Shown here piece after piece: positions 22,843-31,945 of a DNA stretch of 64,000 nucleotides. Both the position numbers and the translations under genes were made by a program. Position 1 is the first letter of the stretch, and each line of letters starts with the position of its first letter. Source of the stretch: Kineococcus gynurae (GTDB lineage: Bacteria; Actinomycetota; Actinomycetes; Actinomycetales; Kineococcaceae); the NCBI RefSeq assembly GCF_050871315.1, contig NZ_JBJLRE010000005.1. One strand, 5' to 3'. The notes under the pieces were generated by a model. It did not search any database and was not told the origin of the DNA. It saw nothing but the letters and a program-made list of their open reading frames with translations.

Positions 22843-24450
22843 TCAGATGCGGAACGTCTGGGCGGCCGACCGCAACCGGTCGGCGGTCGAGCGCAGCGAG
22901 CCCACGCTCTCCACGGTCGCGCGCAGGCTGCGCTGGTCGTGGTCGACGGCGGAGCGGACCCCGATCAGCATGGAGGAGATGTCGGTGGTGCTGCGGGCCG
23001 CACCGGTGACGCTGCCGATGAGCTCGCGGGTCGTGGCGGTCTGCTGCTGCAACGCGGTCGCGACCGCGGCCTGCAGCTCGTCGACCCGCTCGATGACCCC
23101 GGAGATCCGCCCGATCGCGACGACCGCCTCGGCGCTGCCGTTGCGCACGGCCTCGACCTTCGCGGCGATCTCCTCGGTGGCGACCCCGGTCTCCCGGGCG
23201 AGTTCCTTGACCTCGCCGGCCACGACCGCGAAACCCCGACCGGCCTCGCCGGCGCGGGCCGCCTCGATGGTGGCGTTGAGGGCCAGCAGGTTGGTCTGCT
23301 CGGCGATCGAGGTGATGACCGCGACGACCGCCCCGATGCCCTCGCTGGCCGCCCCGAGCTCGGCGACGGCGGACCGGGTCCGCTCGGCGGTCTCGACCGC
23401 CTGGCGCGCCACGAACGAGGACTCGTCCATCGCCATCGCGATCTCGTCGATGGAGGACCCCATCTGGTGGGCCCCCTCGGCGATGACGGCGACCTCCTCG
23501 GAGATGGCGTCGGCCGCGGTCCCCACCCGGTGGCTCTCCTCGCGCGTCCGCCGGTTGCCGTCGGTCAGGGCGCTGGCCTGGGCGGACAGCCCGTCGGCCA
23601 GCGCCGAGACCGAGTGCGAGGCCCCGACCAGGTCCATGACCGTGGCCCGGGTCGCGGCGACCGCGTCGGACAGGGCGCGGGCGATGTCGGCGAACTCGTC
23701 CCGACCCTCCACCACCGGTTGGACCCGGAGGTCGCCGTCGGCGACCCGACGGACCTCGGAGAGCATGCGCCGCAACGGCACCCGGATGCTGCGCCCGATG
23801 AGCCAGAGCAGCGACAGGATGCCGAGGCCGGCCAGGGCCAGCGTGAGCAGGACCCAGGTGCGGGCACGGTCGGCCCGACGGTCGGCCTCCCGCTGGGCAG
23901 CGGCGGCCCGCGCCTCGACCGAGGCGGTGAGGCGTTCTGTCGCGGTCAGGAGTTCGGCGTACACGCCCCAGCTGTCGTTCTGGATGATGTCCTCGCCCCG
24001 GGCCAGGTCACCCGCCGCGTAGGCGGCGACCGCCCGGTCGTCGCTGGCGAAGAACTCCCGCCACTTGCGCACGACGAGGTCGTTCTCGGCCCGTTCGTCG
24101 GGCGTCATCACGGCCACGGGGGCGAGGGCCAGGGCGGACTGGAGCTTCTGCTTGTCGGCGAGGTAGCCCGCGCGGTTCGGCGAGGCCGGGTCGATCGCCC
24201 GCTGCGGCCCGAAGCGGTAGGTGTCCCAGGCGTAGGCGGCCTGCCACCCGGACACGTCCGCGTCCCAGAACCGCTGCTCGTGGACGTAGTCGGTCAGCCG
24301 ACCCAGCTCGCGCAGGTGCGTCACGGTCCGGACCTGCGCACGGTTGGTGCCGAGCGCCACGGCGCCGCACGCGACGAGCAGGGCCAGCACCACCCCTGCC
24401 GTCACCGCGAGCCGAGCCCCCACCCGCACCCGTCGCACCATGCCGATCAT
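22843..24450 (-). CDS. Membrane methyl-accepting chemotaxis protein
   Basis: A 535-residue chemoreceptor: TM1 (about 10-33), an all-helical periplasmic-side sensor domain (about 34-190), TM2 (about 199-220), a HAMP domain (RSIRVPLRRMLSEVRRVADGDL) and a signalling domain with tip ITSIAEQTNLLALNATIEAARAGEAGRGFAVVAGEVKELARET. The sensor is paralogous to that of the receptor at 59126-60625 (shared blocks QRF-DADV-GWQAAYAWD and NRAGYLA-K, MTP-ER). Ligand unknown. It stands alone; Che genes are not in the window. The start context is weak. Confidence 0.92.
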   Translation of the reverse strand: MIGMVRRVRVGARLAVTAGVVLALLVACGAVALGTNRAQVRTVTHLRELGRLTDYVHEQRFWDADVSGWQAAYAWDTYRFGPQRAIDPASPNRAGYLADKQKLQSALALAPVAVMTPDERAENDLVVRKWREFFASDDRAVAAYAAGDLARGEDIIQNDSWGVYAELLTATERLTASVEARAAAAQREADRRADRARTWVLLTLALAGLGILSLLWLIGRSIRVPLRRMLSEVRRVADGDLRVQPVVEGRDEFADIARALSDAVAATRATVMDLVGASHSVSALADGLSAQASALTDGNRRTREESHRVGTAADAISEEVAVIAEGAHQMGSSIDEIAMAMDESSFVARQAVETAERTRSAVAELGAASEGIGAVVAVITSIAEQTNLLALNATIEAARAGEAGRGFAVVAGEVKELARETGVATEEIAAKVEAVRNGSAEAVVAIGRISGVIERVDELQAAVATALQQQTATTRELIGSVTGAARSTTDISSMLIGVRSAVDHDQRSLRATVESVGSLRSTADRLRSAAQTFRI

Positions 24451-24568
24451 GCATCCCCCACAACGATCCGACCGGGGGCGTCCGCCCTCCGTCCGCGGTC
24501 CATCGGCAGACCGGGGGGAGGAACGTAGATCGTCGGGCGAGCTTTCTAGAAGCCGGCCTCCGGGCGGG

Positions 24569-25936
24569 TCACTGCCCCCCGAACGCCGTCACCTGGTCGG
24601 CGTCGCGCTCACCGAAGGACCACGGCTGCCCCGTCGCCTCGAGCACCGACCACCAGAGGTCGCCGTGGGGGTCGACCTGGTTGCGGGCCGAGACCGCGAG
24701 GTGGATCGGGATGTGCACGAACCGCCGTCGCCAGCGCCCCACGACCATGTTCGTGCGGCCCGCCATCGCCGCGTGCACGGCCGCGTGGGCCAGGCGAGTG
24801 CAGTAGACGGCGTCGTAGGGGTTGGCCGGGACCGAGCGGATGACGTAGCTCGGGTCGATGTAGCGGAAGTTCAGGTCCATCTGGTGGGCGGCGAAGTCGT
24901 CGACGATCGCCTGCCGCAGCAGCAGACCCACGTCCTGGAGCTTCTTGTTGCCCGAGGCGTCCCGGTCGTCGACGTCCTCGAACAGTTCCTGCCCGGCCCC
25001 CTCGGCCGCCACGACCAGCGCGTGGCCCTGGTCGCGCACCTTGGCGCGCAACGCCTCCAGGAACCCGCCCGGGCCCTCGAGGGTGAACGGGACCTCGGGG
25101 ATGAGCACGTAGTCGGCGTCGTTCTGCGCCAGCGCCGCGTAGCAGGCGATGAAACCGGAGTGCCGCCCCATGAGCTTCACCAGCGAGACCCCGTTGGGGG
25201 CCGTGCGGGCCTCGACCTTGGCCGACCGGATGGACCGGGTCGCCTCGGAGAACGCCGACTGGAACCCGAAGCTCTGGTCGATGAACGGGATGTCGTTGTC
25301 GATGGTCTTGGGGATCCCGACGACCGCGATCCGCTGGTCGCGCTCCTTGATCTCGGCCGCGATGCGCTGGGCCCCCCGCAGGGTGCCGTCGCCCCCGATC
25401 ACGAAGAGGATCGAGATCCCGAGCCGTTCCAGGCAGTCGACCATGGCGACCGGGTCCTGCTGCCCGCGGGAGGTGCCGAGGATGGTGCCGCCCTCGTTGT
25501 CGATGTTCTCGACGACCTTGGGCGTCAGGTCCACGATGTCGTGGCCGTAGCTGGGGATGAAGCCCTGGTAGCCGTTCTTGAACCCGACGATGCGACGCAC
25601 GCCGTAGTGGTTGGTCAGCTCCGAGACGACGGCCCGGATGACGTTGTTGATGCCGGGACAGAGCCCCCCGCAGGTGACGATGCCGACGCGCGTCTTGGAC
25701 GGGTCGAAGAAGATCTTCTTGCGCGGTCCGGTCGGCTCGAAGCTCGGCAGGTCGGCCAGGCCGTCGACGTCACCGCTGCGGCGCGACACCTTGGAGAGCG
25801 TGTCGTCGAACAGGACGCGGTCGGTCTCCTGCACGTAGTGCTGGGTGGTGCGCCGGGCGTCGAGTCGGGGGGCCAGGGGCGAGTCCACCGTGCACGACCC
25901 GAGGGTCTCCACGGTGAAGTCCAGGCTGGTGCTCAT
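24569..25936 (-). CDS. pfkA: 6-phosphofructokinase (plant/trypanosome-like type)
   Basis: A 455-residue PfkA-superfamily enzyme, longer than the 320-residue bacterial form, with an N-terminal extension of about 90 residues. Visible motifs: GIVTCGGLCPGINNVIR (nucleotide loop), GTSRGQQ, GGDGTLRGA, the catalytic PKTIDNDIPFID, and MGRHSGFIA. GGDG favours ATP as phosphate donor while PKTIDND is the form seen in PPi enzymes; the mixture occurs in plant and trypanosomatid ATP-PFKs, so ATP is likelier but not certain. It catalyses the committing step of glycolysis. ATG 25936 is chosen; upstream in-frame sequence belongs to the opposite strand of the next gene. Confidence 0.9.
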   Translation of the reverse strand: MSTSLDFTVETLGSCTVDSPLAPRLDARRTTQHYVQETDRVLFDDTLSKVSRRSGDVDGLADLPSFEPTGPRKKIFFDPSKTRVGIVTCGGLCPGINNVIRAVVSELTNHYGVRRIVGFKNGYQGFIPSYGHDIVDLTPKVVENIDNEGGTILGTSRGQQDPVAMVDCLERLGISILFVIGGDGTLRGAQRIAAEIKERDQRIAVVGIPKTIDNDIPFIDQSFGFQSAFSEATRSIRSAKVEARTAPNGVSLVKLMGRHSGFIACYAALAQNDADYVLIPEVPFTLEGPGGFLEALRAKVRDQGHALVVAAEGAGQELFEDVDDRDASGNKKLQDVGLLLRQAIVDDFAAHQMDLNFRYIDPSYVIRSVPANPYDAVYCTRLAHAAVHAAMAGRTNMVVGRWRRRFVHIPIHLAVSARNQVDPHGDLWWSVLEATGQPWSFGERDADQVTAFGGQ

Positions 25937-26031
25937 GGGCGCGGCAGGTCCTCTCGAAAGGTCGGGCTCGTGACCATCATCGAGCACGAGGGGGGACGGG
26001 CGACAGTCCGGGGTCGGCGCCCGACCGGGCC

Positions 26032-28086
26032 TCAGCGCCCCTGACGGTCGCGGTCGGCCATCCGGGCCAGCATCGCGTTGTACTCGGCGAGGTCCCGGTC
26101 GCCGTCGCGGTCGGCCGCCCGGTCGCGACGGCGCACCTCCCGGCCGTCCGAGCGCGACCAGGCGACGGCCACGCCGAGCAGCAGCAGCACGGTCGGCACC
26201 TCGCCGATGCCCCAGGCGATGCCGCCGCCCTTCTGCTGGTCGGCCAGCAGGGCGGGCCCGTCCAGACCGGAGACGGCCGCGAACCAGCTCCCGGCGAGCA
26301 GTCCCGACCCCTGCATCAGCGCGACGCCGAAGAAGGCGTGGAAGCCCATGGTCGCGAGCAGCAGGATGAGGCGCAGCGGGTAGGCCGGCCGGTGCGGACC
26401 GGGGTCGACCCCCACCAGGCAGGACGCGAACAGGTACCCGGTGCCGATGAAGTGGACCATCATCAGCTCGTGCCCGACGTGGGTGCGCAGGGCCAGCTCG
26501 AACAGCGGCGAGTAGTAGAAGACGATCAGGCTGCCGGCGAACAGGACCGCGGCCACCAGCGGGTGCCCGACCACCCCGAGGAAACGCGAGTGCGCCAGGG
26601 TCAGGACCCACTCGCGCAGACCGCGCGAACCGTCGCGGCGGGACGGGACGGCCCGCATCACCAGCGTGACCGGGGCGCCCAGGACGAGCGGGACGGGCAC
26701 GGCCATGGTCAGCAGCATGTGCTGGAGCATGTGCGAGCTGAAGGTGAGGCGGCCGTAGGCCGCCGGGCCGCCGCTGGTGACGAAGAACAGCAGCACGCAG
26801 CCGAGCACCCACCAGAGGGTGCGTCCCACGGGCCACCGGTCCCCCCGCCGACGCAGGCGGCGGACGAGGACGAGGTAGCCGACGAGGACGGTGGCCCCGA
26901 CGACGAGCCAGAGCAGGTCGGGCGAGACCTGCACGAACCAGTTGACGGTGCTCAGCGGCGGCGGGACCGCCTCACCGAGGAGCTCCGCGGCCGGGGAGAC
27001 GCCCGGGGCGGCGTCGGGCACCGGCGTGGGGCTGCGGCTGAGCGCGACCCCGAGACCCAGCGCGGCCCCCATGACCGCGACCTCGACCGCGGCCAGGCGC
27101 AGGAACGCGTGCGGGGACCGGCCGATCGTGGGCACGGTCCGTCGCCGGTGCCAGACCCCGAGGCCGGCGAGGACGAGCAGCAGGACGACCTTGGCGACCA
27201 CGAGGAGGCCGTAGGGGCTGCCGAGGGCGCCGAACCCGCCCAGCCGGACGGCCGCGTTGACGACGCCCGACAGGGCCACCAGCCCGAAGCAGGCGAGGGC
27301 GATCGTGGAGTACCGCGCGGTGACGGTGGCCAGGTCGACCACCTTCTCCCCCGCACCGGCCCCGCGCCGCACCCCGGTCAGCGGGGCCACCGCGACCAGC
27401 ACGACCAGCCCGCCGACCCAGAGCGTGACCCCGACCAGGTGCATCCCGAGCGAGCTGACCGCCGTCATGTGCGAGGCCGAGCCGGCGGCGTGCCCCGACA
27501 GCGACAGCGGCAGCAGGGCCACCAGCGACAGGACGGCCCCCGCGGCCGCCCCGGTCATCGAGGTGGCCGCGGCACCGATGGTGGCCACGACGGCGGCGAG
27601 CACGGTCGTGGCCAGCAGGGCCCGCCCGAGGTCGATCTCGGTCGCGAACTGCCCGAGCTGCGCCCCGAAACCCGGGGCACCCGGGGCGGCCCCGAGCACG
27701 TCCATGGCCGTGAGGACCAGGACCAGCAGCGCGGCCACCGCCCAGACCCCCGCGGCCGTCGCGCCGATGCGCACCGCGCGGGTCCATGCGGCCGAGGGTG
27801 CGGGGAGCACGACCGAGGCCAGGACGAGACCCCCGACCGCGACGGCGGCCGCCAGGTCGTGGACGACCCGGACCACGGGCAGCCCCCAGCGCACCAGGGG
27901 GCCCGGGTCGAGCAGGGCGGAGGGGCGCAGACCACCGGACAGGGCCAGCCCGAGCAGGGCCAGCAGGACGGCGGTCACGAGCGCCGCCCCGACCGCGGCC
28001 AGGACGAGGGCGGGACGTTGCGGGCGGGCACCGGGGCGCGGGGCCGGGCGCACCGACCCCGTGGCCGAGGACGACGGGGAGGACAC
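26032..28086 (-). CDS. CopD-CtaG fusion membrane protein (cytochrome oxidase assembly/copper)
   Basis: A 684-residue protein with about 16 helices. The N-terminal half is CopD-like (SHMTAVSSLGMHLVGVTLWVGGLVVL with a conserved His pair), the C-terminal half is the caa3_CtaG domain (LTFSSHMLQHMLLTMAVPVPLVLGAP; HVGHELMMVHFIGTGYLF). Such fusions occur in actinobacteria and are thought to deliver copper to cytochrome c oxidase or maintain copper homeostasis. A charged tail of about 45 residues ends in the cytoplasm. GTG 28086 follows TACCCT by six bases. No oxidase genes are nearby. Confidence 0.88.
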   Translation of the reverse strand: MSSPSSSATGSVRPAPRPGARPQRPALVLAAVGAALVTAVLLALLGLALSGGLRPSALLDPGPLVRWGLPVVRVVHDLAAAVAVGGLVLASVVLPAPSAAWTRAVRIGATAAGVWAVAALLVLVLTAMDVLGAAPGAPGFGAQLGQFATEIDLGRALLATTVLAAVVATIGAAATSMTGAAAGAVLSLVALLPLSLSGHAAGSASHMTAVSSLGMHLVGVTLWVGGLVVLVAVAPLTGVRRGAGAGEKVVDLATVTARYSTIALACFGLVALSGVVNAAVRLGGFGALGSPYGLLVVAKVVLLLVLAGLGVWHRRRTVPTIGRSPHAFLRLAAVEVAVMGAALGLGVALSRSPTPVPDAAPGVSPAAELLGEAVPPPLSTVNWFVQVSPDLLWLVVGATVLVGYLVLVRRLRRRGDRWPVGRTLWWVLGCVLLFFVTSGGPAAYGRLTFSSHMLQHMLLTMAVPVPLVLGAPVTLVMRAVPSRRDGSRGLREWVLTLAHSRFLGVVGHPLVAAVLFAGSLIVFYYSPLFELALRTHVGHELMMVHFIGTGYLFASCLVGVDPGPHRPAYPLRLILLLATMGFHAFFGVALMQGSGLLAGSWFAAVSGLDGPALLADQQKGGGIAWGIGEVPTVLLLLGVAVAWSRSDGREVRRRDRAADRDGDRDLAEYNAMLARMADRDRQGR

Positions 28087-28092
28087 CCCTCC

Positions 28093-28098
28093 AGGGTA
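28093..28098 (-). promoter_or_regulatory. -10 hexamer TACCCT, leaderless promoter
   Basis: On the minus strand TACCCT is followed by GGAGGG and then GTG (28086-28084); the spacing fits a leaderless start, although GGAGGG could act as a ribosome binding site on a longer transcript. Confidence 0.45.
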
Positions 28099-28195
28099 GG
28101 CGCCGGGTCGGAGCGTGGTCCGCCCTCGTCGTGCCGGCCCCCCGTGCGGTGCTCGGCCCCGGGCAGAGCGGTCGGCGGCCGTCGGACCCGGGGGA

Positions 28196-28606
28196 TCAGG
28201 CGGGAACGGCGTGCCGCGCGGGTTCCGTGGCGACGTCGAACCAGACGGTCTTGCCGCCGGGGTCGACGTCGACGCCGTGCGCGTCGGCCAGCGTCTCCAC
28301 GAGGGCCATGCCCCGGCCGTTGAGGGCGTCCGGGTCGAGCGGGCCCCGCTGGGGGACCCGGCTGTTCTCGTCGCCCACCCCCACCCGGATGCGGGTGGCC
28401 GTGCGGCGCAACCGGAGGACGACCTCGGAGCGGCCGTGCAGGACCGCGTTGGTCACCAGCTCGGCGGTGAGCAGGACCGCGGTGTCGACGGCGTCGCCGT
28501 CCACCCCGTGCCGGGAGCACCAGTCGCTGACGATCCCGCGGGCCGCGCGTGACGAGCGCGGGTCGGGGGGCAGCGTCGTGACGCTCGACCAGGACACTGC
28601 GGTCAC
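28196..28606 (-). CDS. RsbW/SpoIIAB-like ATP-binding protein
   Basis: A 136-residue GHKL ATPase domain protein: N-box AELVTNAVLHGRS, G1-like GVGDEN and G2 box LNGRGMALVETLA. Small stand-alone proteins of this type act as anti-sigma or anti-anti-sigma kinases in actinobacteria; many copies exist per genome and most are uncharacterised. A Cys (DWCSRHG) lies in the N-terminal part. GTG 28606 has GGAGG at 28613-28617. No partner antagonist gene adjoins; it is divergent from the MarR operon. Confidence 0.85.
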   Translation of the reverse strand: MTAVSWSSVTTLPPDPRSSRAARGIVSDWCSRHGVDGDAVDTAVLLTAELVTNAVLHGRSEVVLRLRRTATRIRVGVGDENSRVPQRGPLDPDALNGRGMALVETLADAHGVDVDPGGKTVWFDVATEPARHAVPA

Positions 28607-28905
28607 GGCGTTCCTCCATCTCCGTTCGGCGAACCGTCCGCAACGGTAACGCAGAGTGACCGAGTATGCGCCATACGTCGTACTTCTGACCGCCGAACAC
28701 CTGAAGGCGCCGTTCCGGGGCTCGCGCCGGACGGAGATCGGCTGCTACTTTGTTGCATGAGGCACTCAAGGAATCTCCTCCGGTGCCGAAGACCGGATCA
28801 GCACCATCGTCCGCCGAACGCACCGCCCGAACCTCCCTGTCGTCATCCCCACCGCCCGGACGGCCCCGCCCCGGGCGGTCCGGACCCGCCCCACCCGAGG
28901 ACCTC
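28607..28905. promoter_or_regulatory. Divergent promoter region, RsbW-like and MarR genes
   Basis: Almost 300 bases without a convincing gene. GTATG-CGC-CATAC (28664-28676) is a small dyad, and an AT-richer patch with TTGTTGCATGAGGCACTCAAGG (about 28752-28773) resembles the sites bound by MarR regulators of exporter operons; I cannot prove it. An in-frame upstream extension of the MarR gene through this region is Pro/Ser-rich and rejected as coding. Confidence 0.4.
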
Positions 28906-29463
28906 ATGACCGAACCCGCCGCGGCCCCGCCGCCGCTCCCCGACCGTCCGGACGGCCTCGTCGCCGCCCTGGCCGACGGTCTGCTGCGTCAGGTGCGCGC
29001 CCAGCACCAGCTCAAGTGCCTCCTGAACCGGGGCCGCAGCGAGAGCGAGCGGGCCGTCCACCTGGCCCTGTTCGTCCTGCACGACGGCGGGCCGCAGCGG
29101 GCGGGGGCCCTGGCCGAGCAGCTGGGCACCGACCCCTCGACGACCAGCCGGCAGACCGCCGAACTGGTCCGCCTCGGGCTGATCGAGAAGCTGCCCGACC
29201 CCGACGACCGTCGCGCCAGCCTGCTGGCCGTCACCACGGCGGGGCAGGACCTCGTGACGCAGCTGCGCCGACGTCGCGACGCCTTCATCACCCAGGCCGT
29301 CGCCGACCTCGACGACGACGAGCTCCGCACCTTCACCGCTCTCACCGCCCGCTTCACCGCCGGCGTGGAACGCCTCCGCGAGGACGCCCTCGCCGGATGC
29401 CTGGACCTGACCGTGGCCGAGACCCCCTCGCCCCGGACCGCACCGCAGGAGACGCACGCATGA
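28906..29463 (+). CDS. MarR-family transcriptional regulator
   Basis: A 185-residue MarR protein. Winged helix: FVLHDGGPQRAGALAEQLGTDPSTTSRQTAELVRLGLIEKLPDPDDRRASLLAVTTAGQ, with the wing Asp-Arg pair DDRRA. The N-terminal 25 residues are Pro/Ala-rich. ATG 28906 follows GAGG (28897-28900). It overlaps the DHA2 exporter start (ATGA) and so very likely represses that exporter and itself, as in EmrR/EmrB-type operons. The inducer is unknown. Confidence 0.9.
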   Translation: MTEPAAAPPPLPDRPDGLVAALADGLLRQVRAQHQLKCLLNRGRSESERAVHLALFVLHDGGPQRAGALAEQLGTDPSTTSRQTAELVRLGLIEKLPDPDDRRASLLAVTTAGQDLVTQLRRRRDAFITQAVADLDDDELRTFTALTARFTAGVERLREDALAGCLDLTVAETPSPRTAPQETHA

Positions 29464-31478
29464 GCGCCACCACGGCCGAGACCTCGGCCCCCTCCCCCGC
29501 CCTCACCCACCGGCAGATCCTGGCCATCCTCTCGGGGCTGCTGCTGGGCATGTTCCTCGCGGCGCTGGACCAGACCATCGTGTCCACCGCCATCCGCACC
29601 ATCGCCGACGACCTCGACGGGTTCTCGCTGCAGGCCTGGGCGACGACCGCGTTCCTCATCACGTCGACCATCTCGACGCCGCTGTACGGGAAACTCTCCG
29701 ACATGTACGGCCGGCGGCCGTTCTTCATCGCCGCCATCACGATCTTCGTCATCGGTTCCGCGCTCTGCGGGATCGCCGGGTCGATGTACGAGCTGGCCGG
29801 GTTCCGGGCACTGCAGGGCCTCGGCGCCGGTGGGCTCATGTCGCTGGCCCTGACGATCATCGCCGACATCGTGGAACCGCGGGAACGCGCCAAGTACCAG
29901 GCCTACTTCATGGCCGTCTTCGGTACGTCCAGCGTCCTCGGTCCCGTCCTCGGCGGGTTCTTCTCCGGTCAGTCGGAGATCCTCGGCCTGCCCGGCTGGC
30001 GCTGGATCTTCTGGATCAACGTGCCGATCGGGGCGTTCGCCCTCTTCGTCGTGTTCCGCAACCTCAAGCTCCCGCGCCGCTCGACCCGGCACCGCATCGA
30101 CTGGCCCGGCGCACTGGCCCTCGTCACCACGCTGGTCCCGGTGCTCATCGTCGCCGAGCAGGGCCGGATCTGGGGTTGGGGTTCCACCTCCTCGATCGTC
30201 TGCTACGCCATCGGCGTCGTCGGGCTCATCGGTTTCCTGCTCGCCGAACGGGCCTACGGGGACGAGGCGCTGCTCCCGCTGCGCATGTTCAGCGGCCGCA
30301 CCTTCGTCGTCGGCAGCCTCGGCAGCTTCATCCTCGGGATGGGGATGTTCGGTGGTTTCGCCGTGCTCCCGCAGTACCTGCAGGTGGTGAAGGGTTCCTC
30401 GCCCACCGTCGGTGGTCTGCAGATGCTGCCGGTCGTGCTCGGCATCATGTCGGCGAGCGCCGTCGCCGGCCGGATCATCTCCAAGACCGGCAAGTACAAA
30501 CCGCTGCCGGTCGTCGGGATCTCGCTCATGGCGGTCGCCCTGTTCGGGTTCTCCCGGGTCACCGCCGACACGCCGATCTGGCAGACCATGATCCTCATGC
30601 TGCTGCTCGGCTGGGGCCTGGGCGGCAACATGCAGCCGATGATCCTCGCGGTGCAGAACGCGGCGAGCCCGCGCGAGATCGGGGTCGCCACCTCCTCGGT
30701 GACGTTCTTCCGGCAGATGGGCGGGACGCTCGGGACCGCGGTCTTCCTCTCGATCCTGTTCTCCACGCTGGGTTCGCACATCCGTGACGCCTACACCGCG
30801 GCGGGCAGCGACCCGGCGTTCCAGGCCGGCATGCAGCAGGCGGGGCTGAGCCAGGAGCAGCTGCAGTCGACGCTCGGCCGGGCGGTCGACAACACGTCGA
30901 TCCTCGCGACGCTGCCCGACGCGGTCGCGCACCCGTTCCGGGTGGGTTTCACCGACTCGATCAGCATCATCTACCTGGTCGCCGCGCTCGTCATGGTGAT
31001 CGGCGTGGTCGTGGTGGCGTTCCTGCCCGCCCTCCCGCTGGTCCGGCACGGCGCCGCCGGTGCCCCGGCCCCGACCGGGGACGCGGCCGCCGCCGCTGCT
31101 CCGGCCGCCGCCGCAGGTGCCCCGGTCGAGACGGCCGAGGGTTCCACCGGGCACCCCGCCCACCGCTCCGACCTCGCCCCCGACGAACTCGCCGACCGGG
31201 TCGGGTCCGCGGTCCAGAAGGCCAAGGACGCCCAGCAGGCGGTCGAGGCCCTGGCGGCCGAGTCCGCCCTCCGGGAGGCGGAGTTCACCGCCGCCGTGGA
31301 CTCGCTGCGCGACCTCGGGCTGGACGACGCCTCGATCGAGGCCGCTCTCGGCGCCGACGTGACCGCCCCCTCCGGACGGCACGCGGCCCCGAACGCCACC
31401 GGGCCGGCATCTCCCTCCGGCCCCACGGGGCCCGGGCCGCAGCGCACCAACCCCGACCGGCTGGGCGCACAGCACTGA
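29460..31478 (+). CDS. DHA2-family (EmrB/QacA-like) MFS multidrug exporter
   Basis: A 672-residue transporter with 14 helices. Motifs: LDQTIVSTAIRTIADDL (family motif D1), GKLSDMYGRRPFF (motif A) and GTSSVLGPVLGGFF (motif C, antiporter). An unusual cytoplasmic tail of about 150 residues follows the last helix (near residue 530): Ala/Pro-rich, then a helical segment LADRVGSAVQKAKDAQQAVEALAAESALREAEFTAAVDSL, then a Pro/Gly end. The extension may be a coiled-coil or regulatory domain. ATG 29460 overlaps the MarR stop. A strong terminator follows. Confidence 0.92.
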   Translation: MSATTAETSAPSPALTHRQILAILSGLLLGMFLAALDQTIVSTAIRTIADDLDGFSLQAWATTAFLITSTISTPLYGKLSDMYGRRPFFIAAITIFVIGSALCGIAGSMYELAGFRALQGLGAGGLMSLALTIIADIVEPRERAKYQAYFMAVFGTSSVLGPVLGGFFSGQSEILGLPGWRWIFWINVPIGAFALFVVFRNLKLPRRSTRHRIDWPGALALVTTLVPVLIVAEQGRIWGWGSTSSIVCYAIGVVGLIGFLLAERAYGDEALLPLRMFSGRTFVVGSLGSFILGMGMFGGFAVLPQYLQVVKGSSPTVGGLQMLPVVLGIMSASAVAGRIISKTGKYKPLPVVGISLMAVALFGFSRVTADTPIWQTMILMLLLGWGLGGNMQPMILAVQNAASPREIGVATSSVTFFRQMGGTLGTAVFLSILFSTLGSHIRDAYTAAGSDPAFQAGMQQAGLSQEQLQSTLGRAVDNTSILATLPDAVAHPFRVGFTDSISIIYLVAALVMVIGVVVVAFLPALPLVRHGAAGAPAPTGDAAAAAAPAAAAGAPVETAEGSTGHPAHRSDLAPDELADRVGSAVQKAKDAQQAVEALAAESALREAEFTAAVDSLRDLGLDDASIEAALGADVTAPSGRHAAPNATGPASPSGPTGPGPQRTNPDRLGAQH

Positions 31479-31508
31479 CCGACCCCGGGGGCAGCGGCCC
31501 CCGGTCAT

Positions 31509-31548
31509 GACGAAGGCCTCCGGGAGTTCCCTCCCGGAGGCCTTCGTC
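31509..31548. terminator. Strong bidirectional terminator
   Basis: GACGAAGGCCTCCGGGAG (31509-31526), loop TTCC, CTCCCGGAGGCCTTCGTC (31531-31548): 18 bp perfectly paired with a tetraloop. It lies between the convergent exporter and the small acidic gene and is the clearest intrinsic terminator of the window. Confidence 0.9.
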
Positions 31549-31573
31549 GCGTCCGGCCGTTCTCGGACCGGGT

Positions 31574-31870
31574 TCAGCGTTGGCCGGGGTGCTCCGGACC
31601 GGTGTCGCCGGAGACCACGTCCTCCCCGTTCGCGGCGGCCTCCTCGGCGTCGAACGTCACCCCGGCCAGCGGGTCGCCCTGCCCGGTCCCGTCCTCGACC
31701 CCCTCGTCGGCGGCGTCCGGGACGCCGGGCACGGCGTCGGCCTCCCGGGCCGGCGAGGGCACCGGTCCGCCGTCGCTGGACCGGGCGAGGGTGTGCGAGG
31801 CCGTGGACTCGGCGATCTGCGACTCCTCGTTGTCACGCGGGTCGATGGGGGTGCTCTTCTCGTCGGTCAT
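31574..31870 (-). CDS. Small acidic disordered protein
   Basis: A 98-residue protein rich in Asp, Glu, Gly, Ser and Pro, beginning MTDEKSTPIDPRDNEESQIAE. No domain and no membrane segment; it should be intrinsically disordered. Many actinobacteria code such short acidic proteins of unknown role. ATG 31870 is the only suitable start. It is bounded by the strong terminator downstream and by a 75-base gap to the ScyD-like gene upstream on the same strand. Confidence 0.6.
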   Translation of the reverse strand: MTDEKSTPIDPRDNEESQIAESTASHTLARSSDGGPVPSPAREADAVPGVPDAADEGVEDGTGQGDPLAGVTFDAEEAAANGEDVVSGDTGPEHPGQR

Positions 31871-31945
31871 GCCCCCGACCCTCGCACCCCCACCGGCACC
31901 GCGCCCGCCGACGGATCATCGACGGGCGCCGTCGCGACCGACGGC

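Noticed and set aside
24500..24528. FliA promoter before the chemoreceptor at 24450
   Set aside because: GCCGATGG is present on the minus strand, but no CTCAAG-like -35 at the right distance.
28750..28905. 52-residue N-terminal extension of the MarR protein
   Set aside because: Pro/Ser/Arg-rich and overlaps the probable promoter/operator; GAGG-ATG at 28906 is better.
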